Shown here: piece after piece, positions 1 through 4,737 of the stretch
How positions within the stretch are numbered: position 1 is the stretch's first letter
Layout of the letters: each line of letters begins with the position of its first letter
DNA from: JBMNTQ01 sp050945815
GTDB lineage: Bacteria; Bacillota; Clostridia; Christensenellales; JBMNTQ01
Assembly (NCBI GenBank): GCA_050945815.1
Contig: JBMNTQ010000134.1
Span: forward strand, 1 to 5,589
Direction: 5' to 3'
Length of the DNA: 5,589 nt
The notes under the pieces: generated by a model
The model's input: the letters and a program-made list of their open reading frames with translations, nothing else
Told to the model about the DNA's origin: nothing
Databases searched by the model: none
Program-made: the position numbers and the translations under genes

Positions 1-165
1 GCCGAGAACAATTTGGAGATGGACCGGCAGAGCCTGTTTGTGGCCGAGGTGTACGCCAACCACGGGCCGACGCTGAAGCGCTACTGGGCGCGCTCGCACG
101 GCCGCGCGGACCTGATTAAGAAGCACACCAGCCACATCACCATCGTGCTCGACCAGAAGAAGTGA
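1..165 (+). CDS. rplV: 50S ribosomal protein L22, C-terminal part (5' end outside window)
   Basis: This is the last 54 residues and TGA stop of L22, a 50S protein that binds 23S rRNA and whose long hairpin lines the peptide exit tunnel. The hairpin tip is in this C-terminal half. The frame is open from base 1 and begins AENNLEMDRQSLFVAEVYAN, matching the family's AENN...L.VAE.Y.N...TLKR block. It ends with the family signature GRA-x8-TSHITIVL. The usual PRAxGRA loop reads WARSHGRA here, an odd substitution reported as a finding. Its position just before rpsC is the standard S10-cluster order, which supports the call. Start, full length and N-terminal half lie upstream and cannot be judged. 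Confidence 0.96.
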   Translation, partial: AENNLEMDRQSLFVAEVYANHGPTLKRYWARSHGRADLIKKHTSHITIVLDQKK

Positions 166-175
166 GGGAGGGAAC
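162..175 (+). promoter_or_regulatory. Ribosome binding site of rpsC, overlapping the rplV stop
   Basis: GTGAGGGAGGGAAC contains GGGAGGG, a purine-rich Shine-Dalgarno sequence ending about 6 bases before the rpsC ATG at 179. It includes the rplV TGA stop at 163-165, so ribosomes finishing rplV can reload onto rpsC. The same 14 bases recur before rplR at 4319-4332. Confidence 0.8.
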
Positions 176-178
176 AAC

Positions 179-871
179 ATGGGTCAGAAAGTAAATCCCC
201 ACGGCGCGCGCGTCGGTGTGATTCTGGACTGGAGCACCAAGTGGTACGCCGGAAAAAAGGATTTTTCGAACTATTTGATCGAGGACTACAAGCTGCGCAA
301 GATGTTGAAGACGAGGTTGATGCAGGCGGGCATATCGCACATCGACATACAGCGCACCAACACAAGGGTTCAGGTCATCATCTACACCGCCAAGCCCGGC
401 ATTGTCATCGGGCGCGGAGGCTCGGGCGCCGAGGCCGTGAAAAACGAAATCGCGAAGCTGCTCGGGAAGCCCCTGACCGCCATACAGCTTGACATCATGG
501 AGATCAAGCACCCCGACACCAACGCGCAGCTCGTCGCCGAGAACATTGCGCAGCAGCTCGAAAAGCGCATATCGTTCCGCCGCGCGATGAAGCAGTCGCT
601 CGGCCGCGCGATGAAGTCCGGCGCCAAGGGCATCAAGACGATGGTCGCGGGCCGGCTCGGCGGCGCGGACATCGCCCGCAGCGAGGGCTACCACGAGGGG
701 TCGATACCGCTGCAGACGCTGCGCGCAAACATCGACTACGGCTTTGCCGAGGCAAAGACCACCTATGGGCGCATAGGCGTCAAGGTGTGGATCTACAAGG
801 GACAGGTTCTGCCCAAGGCCAAGCGCGGCCCGGCAGCCGCCGCTCCCAGGAGGACGGAAGGAGGAAAATAA
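179..871 (+). CDS. rpsC: 30S ribosomal protein S3
   Basis: S3 sits in the head of the 30S subunit, helps form the mRNA entry channel and contributes to mRNA unwinding. The 230-residue product is a normal S3 length. It begins MGQKVNPHGARVGVILDWST, the typical S3 N-terminus (usually PHGLRVG; Ala replaces Leu at residue 10). A type II KH RNA-binding domain covers about residues 38-110, with its GxxG loop as GRGG at 78-81. The C-terminal S3 domain holds GRLGGADIARSE at 158-169 and the TTYGRIGVKVWIYKG block at 194-208, then ends in a short basic Ala/Pro/Arg tail. The start is fixed by the GGGAGGG at 167-172 and by the conserved N-terminus. It follows rplV by 13 bases and precedes rplP by 3, so it is probably co-translated with both. 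Confidence 0.99.
   Translation: MGQKVNPHGARVGVILDWSTKWYAGKKDFSNYLIEDYKLRKMLKTRLMQAGISHIDIQRTNTRVQVIIYTAKPGIVIGRGGSGAEAVKNEIAKLLGKPLTAIQLDIMEIKHPDTNAQLVAENIAQQLEKRISFRRAMKQSLGRAMKSGAKGIKTMVAGRLGGADIARSEGYHEGSIPLQTLRANIDYGFAEAKTTYGRIGVKVWIYKGQVLPKAKRGPAAAAPRRTEGGK
858..864 (+). promoter_or_regulatory. Ribosome binding site of rplP, inside the rpsC 3' end
   Basis: AAGGAGG lies within the last codons of rpsC, 10 bases before the ATG at 875. A second in-frame ATG at 881 would be 16 bases away, so the site favours 875. Its placement inside rpsC suggests translational coupling. Confidence 0.82.
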
Positions 872-874
872 GCC

Positions 875-1306
875 ATGCTGATGCCCAAGAGAGTAAAGCG
901 CCGCAAGGTCATGCGCGGCCGCATGAAGGGAAAGGCCCAGCGCGGCAATTTCCTCGCCTACGGTGAATTCGGCATCGCCGCCACCGAGCCCGGCTGGATC
1001 ACGTCCAACCAGATCGAGGCGGCCCGTCAGGCCATGACCCGGCGCACAAAGCGCGGCGGCAAGGTCTGGATCAAGATCTTCCCCGACAAGCCCGTGTCCG
1101 CCAAGCCCGCTGAGACACGCATGGGCTCCGGCAAGGGCGCGCCGGAATACTGGGTGGCGGTCGTCAAGCCCGGCCGCGTGCTCTTCGAGATCGGCGGGGT
1201 GACGGAGGAGCTCGCGCGCGAGGCGCTCAGGCTTGCCGCGCACAAGCTGCCGATCAAGTCGAAGTTCATCATGAAGGATACCGAGAATGGTGGTGGAGAC
1301 GAGTGA
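875..1306 (+). CDS. rplP: 50S ribosomal protein L16
   Basis: L16 is a late-assembling 50S protein near the A-site tRNA and the base of the central protuberance. The product is 143 residues, within the family range. It opens MLMPKRVKRRKVMRGRMKG, a typical L16 N-terminus. It carries the two family signatures: KRGGKVWIKIFP at 59-70 and RMGSGKGAPEYW at 82-93, followed by VAVVKPGRVLFEIGGV. Arg82 corresponds to E. coli Arg81, which is hydroxylated there by the oxygenase RoxA (YcfD); whether that happens here cannot be told. After the LPIKSKFI block the tail is short and Gly/Asp/Glu-rich. The ATG at 875 is preferred over 881 because of ribosome binding site spacing. The stop overlaps the proposed GTG start of rpmC. 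Confidence 0.98.
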   Translation: MLMPKRVKRRKVMRGRMKGKAQRGNFLAYGEFGIAATEPGWITSNQIEAARQAMTRRTKRGGKVWIKIFPDKPVSAKPAETRMGSGKGAPEYWVAVVKPGRVLFEIGGVTEELAREALRLAAHKLPIKSKFIMKDTENGGGDE

Positions 1307-1316
1307 AGACCAAGGA
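1295..1316 (+). promoter_or_regulatory. Competing ribosome binding sites for rpmC
   Basis: Two weak sites lie here: GGAG at 1295-1298, 4 bases before the GTG at 1303, and AAGGA at 1312-1316, 4 bases before the in-frame ATG at 1321. Neither is the full AAGGAGG seen at most neighbours. Initiation probably relies on ribosomes terminating at the rplP stop at 1304-1306. Confidence 0.55.
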
Positions 1317-1515
1317 ACAGATGAAGGCGCTCAACCAGAAAACCCTGGCCGAGCTCGACACCGATCTGAAGGACAAAAAGAGCGAGCTTTTTAATCTGCG
1401 CTTCCAGCTGGCGACCGGGCAGCTCCAAAACACCGCGGCGCTCGCCCAGTGCAAGAAGGAAATCGCCCGTGTCAAGACCGTCATCCGCCAGCGCGAGCTG
1501 GCCGGCAAGGCGTAA
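1303..1515 (+). CDS. rpmC: 50S ribosomal protein L29 (GTG start proposed)
   Basis: L29 is a small helical 50S protein beside the exit tunnel and forms part of the docking site for trigger factor and SRP. The 70-residue reading is a two-helix protein with the diagnostic core LFNLRFQLATGQL at 29-41 and a second helix with KKEIARVKTVIRQREL at 51-66. Cys50 sits where the family usually has another residue. The GTG start at 1303 overlaps the rplP TGA as GTGA and gives MKTKEQ, close to the usual MK(A/T)KE opening. GGAG at 1295-1298 precedes it. An ATG at 1321, preceded by AAGGA at 1312-1316, would give a 64-residue protein. Family alignment by eye does not settle it: the long form is about 4 residues longer than usual, the short form about 2 shorter. 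Identity is certain; the exact start is not. Confidence 0.93.
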   Translation: MKTKEQMKALNQKTLAELDTDLKDKKSELFNLRFQLATGQLQNTAALAQCKKEIARVKTVIRQRELAGKA

Positions 1516-1520
1516 CGCGA

Positions 1521-1527
1521 AAGGAGG
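1521..1527 (+). promoter_or_regulatory. Ribosome binding site of rpsQ
   Basis: A perfect AAGGAGG lies 9 bases before the rpsQ ATG at 1537, in the 21-base gap after rpmC. Confidence 0.85.
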
Positions 1528-1536
1528 CAGCAGAAA

Positions 1537-1797
1537 ATGGCCGAAGCAAGAGGCAATCGCAAAACCCGCACCGGCGTTGTGGTCTCCGACAAGATGGACA
1601 AGACCATCGTGGTCGCAATCCACACGCGCGTGAAGCACCCGCTCTACGGCAAGATCATGAACCGCACAACCAAGCTCAAGGCGCACGACGAGGAAAATGC
1701 GTGCGGTATCGGCGACACCGTGACCGTCATGGAGGTTCGCCCGATATCCAAGGACAAGCATTGGCGCCTGGTCGAGATCCTCGCGAAGGCGAAGTAG
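1537..1797 (+). CDS. rpsQ: 30S ribosomal protein S17
   Basis: S17 is a primary 16S rRNA-binding protein with an OB-type beta barrel, acting early in 30S assembly. The product is 86 residues, the usual bacterial length. RKTRTGVVVSDKMDKTIVV at 8-26 is the typical first part of the barrel, followed by the basic HPLYGKI..RTTKLKAHDE segment at 34-52. The family signature GDTVTVMEVRPIS lies at 59-71, and the protein ends with the conserved KDKHWRLVEIL strand. The start is set by AAGGAGG at 1521-1527. This is the last gene of the classic S10 operon order. Here rplN follows after 27 bases with no visible terminator, so transcription probably continues into the spc genes. Confidence 0.98.
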   Translation: MAEARGNRKTRTGVVVSDKMDKTIVVAIHTRVKHPLYGKIMNRTTKLKAHDEENACGIGDTVTVMEVRPISKDKHWRLVEILAKAK

Positions 1798-1808
1798 CCC
1801 ATACTGGC

Positions 1809-1815
1809 AAGGAGG
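1809..1815 (+). promoter_or_regulatory. Ribosome binding site of rplN
   Basis: AAGGAGG lies 9 bases before the rplN ATG at 1825. It takes up much of the 27-base rpsQ/rplN junction. I see no -35/-10 pair and no stable hairpin followed by a T-run, which argues against an operon boundary here. Confidence 0.83.
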
Positions 1816-1824
1816 AAAGCAGCA

Positions 1825-2193
1825 ATGATTCAGCCTCAAACCCGATTGAAGGTCGCCGACAACTCCGGCGCAAAGGAAATCATGTGCTTTCGCGTGCTGG
1901 GCGGCTCCTTTCGCCGTTCCGCAGGCGTCGGTGACGTGATCGTCGCGTCCGTAAAGACCGCAAACCCCGGCGGCGCGGTCAAAAAGGGCGAGATTGTCAA
2001 GGCCGTCATCGTGCGCACGCGCAAGCAATACCGCCGTCCCGACGGCAGCTATATACGCTTTGACGACAATGCAGCCGTCATCATCAACGAGCAAAAGCAG
2101 CCCAAGGGCACCCGCATCTTCGGGCCCGTGGCGCGGGAGCTGCGCGAGAGGGATTATATGAAAATCGTCTCGCTGGCGCCCGAAGTACTGTAA
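1825..2193 (+). CDS. rplN: 50S ribosomal protein L14
   Basis: L14 binds 23S rRNA on the subunit interface, forms an intersubunit bridge, and is also the docking site of the silencing factor RsfS. The product is 122 residues, the exact standard length. The N-terminus MIQPQTRLKVADNSGAKEIM is nearly invariant in the family. GVGDVIVASVK at 34-44 and GGAVKKGEIVKAVIVRT at 49-65 form the barrel strands. The signature continues with DGSYIRFDDNAAVII at 73-87. The C-terminal block GTRIFGPVARELRERDYMKIVSLAPEVL is intact. Ser28-Phe29 replaces a more usual small or basic pair before RR. It heads the spc-type gene order, and its TAA is built into the ribosome binding site of rplX. Confidence 0.99.
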   Translation: MIQPQTRLKVADNSGAKEIMCFRVLGGSFRRSAGVGDVIVASVKTANPGGAVKKGEIVKAVIVRTRKQYRRPDGSYIRFDDNAAVIINEQKQPKGTRIFGPVARELRERDYMKIVSLAPEVL

Positions 2194-2200
2194 AGGAGGT
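2192..2200 (+). promoter_or_regulatory. Ribosome binding site of rplX, overlapping the rplN stop
   Basis: AAAGGAGGT shares two bases with the rplN TAA at 2191-2193 and ends 8 bases before the ATG at 2209. Its spacing favours 2209 over the in-frame ATG at 2218 (residue 4). Stop and ribosome binding site are fused, which suggests coupled translation of L14 and L24. Confidence 0.83.
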
Positions 2201-2208
2201 TCACGACA

Positions 2209-2565
2209 ATGAGCAATATGCACGTCAAGTCCGGCGATACCGTTCTCGTGATCTCCGGAACCGATAAGGGCAAAAAGGGCAAGATCCAAAAGACCTTCCC
2301 GGCCAAGAACAGGGTCATCGTCGAGGGCGTGAAGATGGTCAAGCGCCACCAGAAGCCCCGCGGACAGGGGATGCCCGGCGGCATCGTCGAAAAGGAAGCG
2401 GCGATCTCGGCCAGCAAGGTCATGATCGTATGCCCCAAATGCGGAAAGCCCACCCGCGTCGGGCACAGGTTCAACGAAGGCGACGGCAAGCTCTCCCGGC
2501 GCAAGGTACGCATCTGCACAAACACCGTAAACGGGTCGAAGTGCGGGGCGAGCCTTGACAACTGA
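2209..2565 (+). CDS. rplX: 50S ribosomal protein L24, zinc-ribbon-like form with extended C-terminus
   Basis: L24 is an assembly-initiating 50S protein that binds the 5' part of 23S rRNA near the tunnel exit. The N-terminal KOW motif is clear at about 9-26 (GDTVLVISGTDKGKKGKI), followed by RVIVEGVKMVKRHQKP at 35-50. The 118 residues exceed the usual length of roughly 102-110, because of extra residues at about 91-98 and 104-111. Cysteines at 75, 78, 103 and 112 suggest a zinc site. CPKCGKPTRVGHRF matches the clostridial form, but the second pair is C-x8-C rather than the usual C-x2-C. The frame is continuous with normal codon use, so this does not look like a frameshift within the window. Identity is certain; metal binding is inferred. 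Confidence 0.97.
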   Translation: MSNMHVKSGDTVLVISGTDKGKKGKIQKTFPAKNRVIVEGVKMVKRHQKPRGQGMPGGIVEKEAAISASKVMIVCPKCGKPTRVGHRFNEGDGKLSRRKVRICTNTVNGSKCGASLDN

Positions 2566-2570
2566 TGGTT

Positions 2571-2590
2571 AAAGGAGGATATTCGCTGTG
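2571..2590 (+). promoter_or_regulatory. Initiation region of rplE with GTG start
   Basis: AAAGGAGGATATTC is followed by GTG at 2588, with GGAGG ending 9 bases before it. The strong ribosome binding site and the family-typical MARLKDKY opening support the GTG. The 13 bases AAGGAGGATATTC recur before rpsZ at 3134-3146 with identical spacing to another GTG. Confidence 0.82.
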
Positions 2591-3130
2591 GCCAGATTAA
2601 AGGATAAATACCGCGAGGAGGTCGTCCCGGCGCTGAAGGAGCGCTTCGGGTACGACAACATCATGCAGGTGCCCAAGCTCGAAAAGGTCGTCGTCAACAT
2701 GGGCCTTGGCGACTGCAAGGACAATTCCAAGGCGCTGGAGCTTGCGGTTTCCGAGCTTACGACGGTCTCCGGGCAAAAGCCCATTGTGACCCGCGCCAAG
2801 AAGTCGATTGCGAACTTCAAGCTGCGCGCGGGCATGAACGTCGGCGCGAAGGTGACCTTGCGCGGCGACCGCATGTACGAATTTACCGACAAGCTCGTCA
2901 GCATCGTGCTTCCCCGTGTGCGCGACTTCCGCGGCGTGTCCCCGAAGGCGTTTGACGGGCGCGGCAACTTCTCGTTGGGCGTGCGCGAACAGTTGATCTT
3001 CCCCGAAATCGAGTACGACAAGGTCGAGAAGATCCGCGGCATGGAGATGGTGTTTGTCACCACCGCCAAGACCGACGAGGAAGCCCAGGAACTGCTCCGA
3101 ATGCTCGGAATGCCGTTCCAGCAGGCATGA
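2588..3130 (+). CDS. rplE: 50S ribosomal protein L5
   Basis: L5 binds 5S rRNA in the central protuberance and touches P-site tRNA. It is the main partner that brings the 5S particle into the 50S. The product is 180 residues, standard for bacteria (about 179). The start is GTG, giving MARLKDKYREEVVPALKERF. Conserved blocks in order are VPKLEKVVVNMGLGD at 28-42, the signature ELTTVSGQKPIVTRAKKS at 56-73, and the tRNA-facing loop region ANFKLRAGMNVGAKVTLRG at 75-93. These are followed by LPRVRDFRGVSPKAFDGRGN at 108-127 and the C-terminal EEAQELLRMLGMPF. No key block is missing. It lies 22 bases after rplX. In E. coli, S8 represses the spc operon by binding at the start of rplE; I see no convincing equivalent hairpin in this short gap. 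Confidence 0.99.
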   Translation: MARLKDKYREEVVPALKERFGYDNIMQVPKLEKVVVNMGLGDCKDNSKALELAVSELTTVSGQKPIVTRAKKSIANFKLRAGMNVGAKVTLRGDRMYEFTDKLVSIVLPRVRDFRGVSPKAFDGRGNFSLGVREQLIFPEIEYDKVEKIRGMEMVFVTTAKTDEEAQELLRMLGMPFQQA

Positions 3131-3133
3131 TTG

Positions 3134-3152
3134 AAGGAGGATATTCAGCGTG
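3134..3152 (+). promoter_or_regulatory. Initiation region of rpsZ with GTG start
   Basis: AAGGAGGATATTC at 3134-3146 is followed by a GTG start at 3150, with GGAGG ending 9 bases before it. It closely copies the rplE initiation region in sequence, spacing and start codon, and both genes continue GTGGCCA. Confidence 0.82.
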
Positions 3153-3335
3153 GCCAAGACAAGCATGAAGATCAAGCAGCAGAGAACGCCGAAGTTCTCC
3201 ACCCGCGCCTACACCCGCTGCCGCATCTGCGGGCGGCCCCATTCGGTGCTCCGCAAATACGGCGTGTGCCGCATATGCTTCCGCGAATTGGCGTATAAGG
3301 GCCAGATTCCGGGCGTGCGCAAGGCAAGCTGGTAA
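3150..3335 (+). CDS. rpsZ: 30S ribosomal protein S14, zinc-binding (type Z)
   Basis: S14 is a late-assembling protein of the 30S head, next to S3 and S10. At 61 residues this is the short zinc form, not the roughly 100-residue cysteine-free paralog. Four cysteines at 24, 27, 40 and 43 form a C-x2-C-x12-C-x2-C site: CRIC, then GRPHSVLRKYGV, then CRIC. The C-terminus FRELAYKGQIPGVRKASW is essentially the family consensus. The GTG start is fixed by the strong upstream ribosome binding site and yields MAKTSMKIKQ, similar to other type Z N-termini. The form is typical of Bacillota and Actinomycetota. Many of these also keep a cysteine-free copy elsewhere for zinc starvation; that cannot be seen here. 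The symbol rpsN is also in use for this gene. Confidence 0.98.
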   Translation: MAKTSMKIKQQRTPKFSTRAYTRCRICGRPHSVLRKYGVCRICFRELAYKGQIPGVRKASW

Positions 3336-3349
3336 CTGGGCAAACACGG

Positions 3350-3357
3350 AAGGAGGT
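3350..3357 (+). promoter_or_regulatory. Ribosome binding site of rpsH
   Basis: AAGGAGGT lies 6 bases before the rpsH ATG at 3364, at the end of a 28-base gap after rpsZ that shows no promoter or terminator. Confidence 0.84.
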
Positions 3358-3363
3358 TATCAA

Positions 3364-3762
3364 ATGCTCGTGAACGATCCCATCGCGGATATGCTTACAA
3401 GAATCCGCAATGCCCTGGTTGCCAGACATGATGCGGTGACCCTGCCCGCTTCGAACATCAAGCGGGAAATCGCGAAGATACTGCTCGACGAGGGCTATGT
3501 CAAGAGCGTGGACTTCATCGACGACGGCCTGCAGGGCCAGATCAAAATTGCGCTGAAATATGTGCAGGGCAAGGACTCCGTCATCAAGGGACTCAAGCGC
3601 ATCTCCAAGCCCGGACTGCGCGTGTACGCCAAGAACGACGAGATCCCCAAGGTCCTCGGCGGCCTCGGCGTCGCGATCATCTCCACGTCCAGCGGCGTCA
3701 TGTCCGACAGGTCGGCGCGCAACTCGGGCGTGGGCGGCGAAGTCCTGGCCTATATCTGGTAA
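3364..3762 (+). CDS. rpsH: 30S ribosomal protein S8
   Basis: S8 binds helix 21 of 16S rRNA and organises the central domain of the 30S. In E. coli it also represses spc operon translation. The product is 132 residues, standard for the family. The N-terminus has DPIADMLTRIRNAL at 5-18, a hallmark block. The middle part includes ASNIKREIAKILLDEGYV at 29-46, and RISKPGLRVYAK lies at 79-90. The RNA-binding signature GVAIISTSSGVMSDRSAR is at 102-119, and the protein ends with VGGEVLAYIW, the invariant S8 terminus. The consensus STSKG reads STSSG here, a mild change. It is followed by rplF after 16 bases. Confidence 0.99.
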   Translation: MLVNDPIADMLTRIRNALVARHDAVTLPASNIKREIAKILLDEGYVKSVDFIDDGLQGQIKIALKYVQGKDSVIKGLKRISKPGLRVYAKNDEIPKVLGGLGVAIISTSSGVMSDRSARNSGVGGEVLAYIW

Positions 3763-3763
3763 T

Positions 3764-3770
3764 GGAGGTG
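3764..3770 (+). promoter_or_regulatory. Ribosome binding site deciding the rplF start
   Basis: GGAGGTG ends 8 bases before the ATG at 3779. The rplF frame stays open upstream to 3560 inside rpsH, but this site and the conserved MSRIGK opening place the true start at 3779. Confidence 0.83.
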
Positions 3771-3778
3771 CAATAACA

Positions 3779-4318
3779 ATGTCTCGTATCGGCAAACTTC
3801 CGATTCCGGTCCCGGCGGGCGTCACCGTTACGATCGGCGAGGACAACCTCGTTACCGTAAAGGGCCCGAAGGGCGAGCTGCGTCAGCAGATCAACAAGGA
3901 TATTTCGATCGCGCACGAGGACGGCGTGCTCAATGTCACGCGCCCCACCGACTCCAAGCCCCACCGCTCGATGCACGGGCTTTACAGGACGCTGATTAAC
4001 AACATGGTCGTCGGCGTGACCGCCGGCTATGAAAAGGTGCTGTTGATGGAGGGCGTTGGCTACCGCGCGCAGGTCGCCAACAATCAGCTTACGCTGAACG
4101 TGGGCTTTTCGCACCCGGTGGTGTTTGACGCGCCGCCGATGGTGACCTTTGAGGCCCCCGCCGCGACGAGGATCGTCGTCAGGGGCATCGACAAGCAGGC
4201 CGTCGGCGCCATTGCCGCCGACATACGCGCGGTGCGCAAGCCCGAGCCGTACCTCGGCAAGGGCATACGCTACGAAAACGAAAAGATTCGCCGCAAGGAA
4301 GGCAAGGCAGGAAAGTAA
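3779..4318 (+). CDS. rplF: 50S ribosomal protein L6
   Basis: L6 binds 23S rRNA near the factor-binding (GTPase-associated) region and the sarcin-ricin loop. The product is 179 residues in two tandem L6 folds, as expected. MSRIGKLPIPVPAGVTV at 1-17 is the classic N-terminus, followed by the VKGPKGEL block at 27-34. LYRTLINNMVVGVTAGYEKVL at 68-88 links the two folds. VGYRAQ opens the second fold at 93-98, and the signature PEPYLGKGIRYENEKIRRKEGKAGK closes the protein from 155. The frame is open about 219 bases upstream inside rpsH, but that extension is a shadow: family length and the GGAGGTG at 3764-3770 both point to 3779. It is co-transcribed with rpsH (16 bases before) and rplR (19 bases after). 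Confidence 0.98.
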   Translation: MSRIGKLPIPVPAGVTVTIGEDNLVTVKGPKGELRQQINKDISIAHEDGVLNVTRPTDSKPHRSMHGLYRTLINNMVVGVTAGYEKVLLMEGVGYRAQVANNQLTLNVGFSHPVVFDAPPMVTFEAPAATRIVVRGIDKQAVGAIAADIRAVRKPEPYLGKGIRYENEKIRRKEGKAGK

Positions 4319-4332
4319 GTGAGGGAGGGAAC
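4319..4332 (+). promoter_or_regulatory. Ribosome binding site of rplR
   Basis: GTGAGGGAGGGAAC immediately follows the rplF TAA and lies just before the ATG at 4338. GGGAGGG is the pairing core. The same 14 bases precede rpsC at 162-175. Confidence 0.8.
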
Positions 4333-4337
4333 CGCAA

Positions 4338-4706
4338 ATGTTTCACAAGCGTGATCGCAATGAAGTGCGGAAAATTCGGCATGCACGCGTGCGCAAAAAG
4401 ATCAGCGGGACGCCCGCCTGCCCCCGTTTGTGCGTCTACCGCAGCCTGAAGCACATCGAAGCCCAGATCATCGACGACGCCGCCGGCAGGACGCTTGCCG
4501 CCGCCTCGACGGTCGAGGGCGACATCGCCAAACAGGTCGCGGAGCTTGACAAGAAGGGCGCGAGCAAGGTCGTCGGCAAGATCGTCGCCGAGCGCGCGCT
4601 GCAAAAGGGCATCAAGCAGGTGGTCTTTGACCGCGGCGGATATATCTACACCGGCCGCGTGGCCGAACTGGCAGCCGGCGCTCGCGAGGGCGGTCTGGAC
4701 TTTTAA
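4338..4706 (+). CDS. rplR: 50S ribosomal protein L18
   Basis: L18 binds 5S rRNA and, with L5, joins it to 23S rRNA in the central protuberance. The product is 122 residues, normal for the family. It has a basic N-terminal tail (FHKRDRNEVRKIRHARVRKK, residues 2-21), as expected for RNA binding. The block GTPACPRLCVYRSLKHIEAQIIDD lies at 24-47; GTxxxPRLxVyRSxkhIyaQiIDD is the usual pattern, with two less common cysteines at 28 and 32. The C-terminus VVFDRGGYIYTGRVAELAAGAREGGLDF at 95-122 is diagnostic. The start follows a GGGAGGG site after rplF. A 31-base gap, the longest in the window, separates it from rpsE and holds only the next ribosome binding site. Confidence 0.98.
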   Translation: MFHKRDRNEVRKIRHARVRKKISGTPACPRLCVYRSLKHIEAQIIDDAAGRTLAAASTVEGDIAKQVAELDKKGASKVVGKIVAERALQKGIKQVVFDRGGYIYTGRVAELAAGAREGGLDF

Positions 4707-4720
4707 CGCCCAAGCGATAG

Positions 4721-4727
4721 AAGGAGG
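4721..4727 (+). promoter_or_regulatory. Ribosome binding site of rpsE
   Basis: AAGGAGG lies 10 bases before the rpsE ATG at 4738, in the 31-base rplR/rpsE gap. No other signal is visible in that gap. Confidence 0.84.
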
Positions 4728-4737
4728 AATACGCTAA

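Noticed and set aside
137..1243. A 368-codon open frame on the minus strand across rpsC and rplP
   Set aside because: It is a shadow of the sense codon bias and lies opposite two certain genes, with no recognisable motif.
1795..1810. Possible GCC...GGC hairpin between rpsQ and rplN as a terminator
   Set aside because: The stem is only about three base pairs with no T-run, so it cannot be supported as a terminator.
1449..1934. A 161-codon + strand frame overlapping rpmC, rpsQ and rplN
   Set aside because: It is out of frame with three conserved genes, and its Arg/Gly/His-rich translation is typical of a shadow frame.
1027..2466. A 479-codon open frame on the minus strand across rplP, rpmC, rpsQ, rplN and rplX
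   Set aside because: It is antisense to five clear ribosomal protein genes. In GC-rich genes with G/C at third positions, antisense frames stay open by chance. The product is low-complexity and resembles no family I know.
2470..2565. Frameshift in the 3' end of rplX
   Set aside because: The frame stays open to the stop, codon use does not change, and rplE's ribosome binding site follows at a normal distance. An extended loop is the simpler reading.
3560..3778. Possible N-terminal extension of L6 inside rpsH
   Set aside because: The added residues are Arg/Ser/Pro-rich shadow sequence of rpsH. L6 family length and the ribosome binding site at 3764-3770 place the start at 3779.
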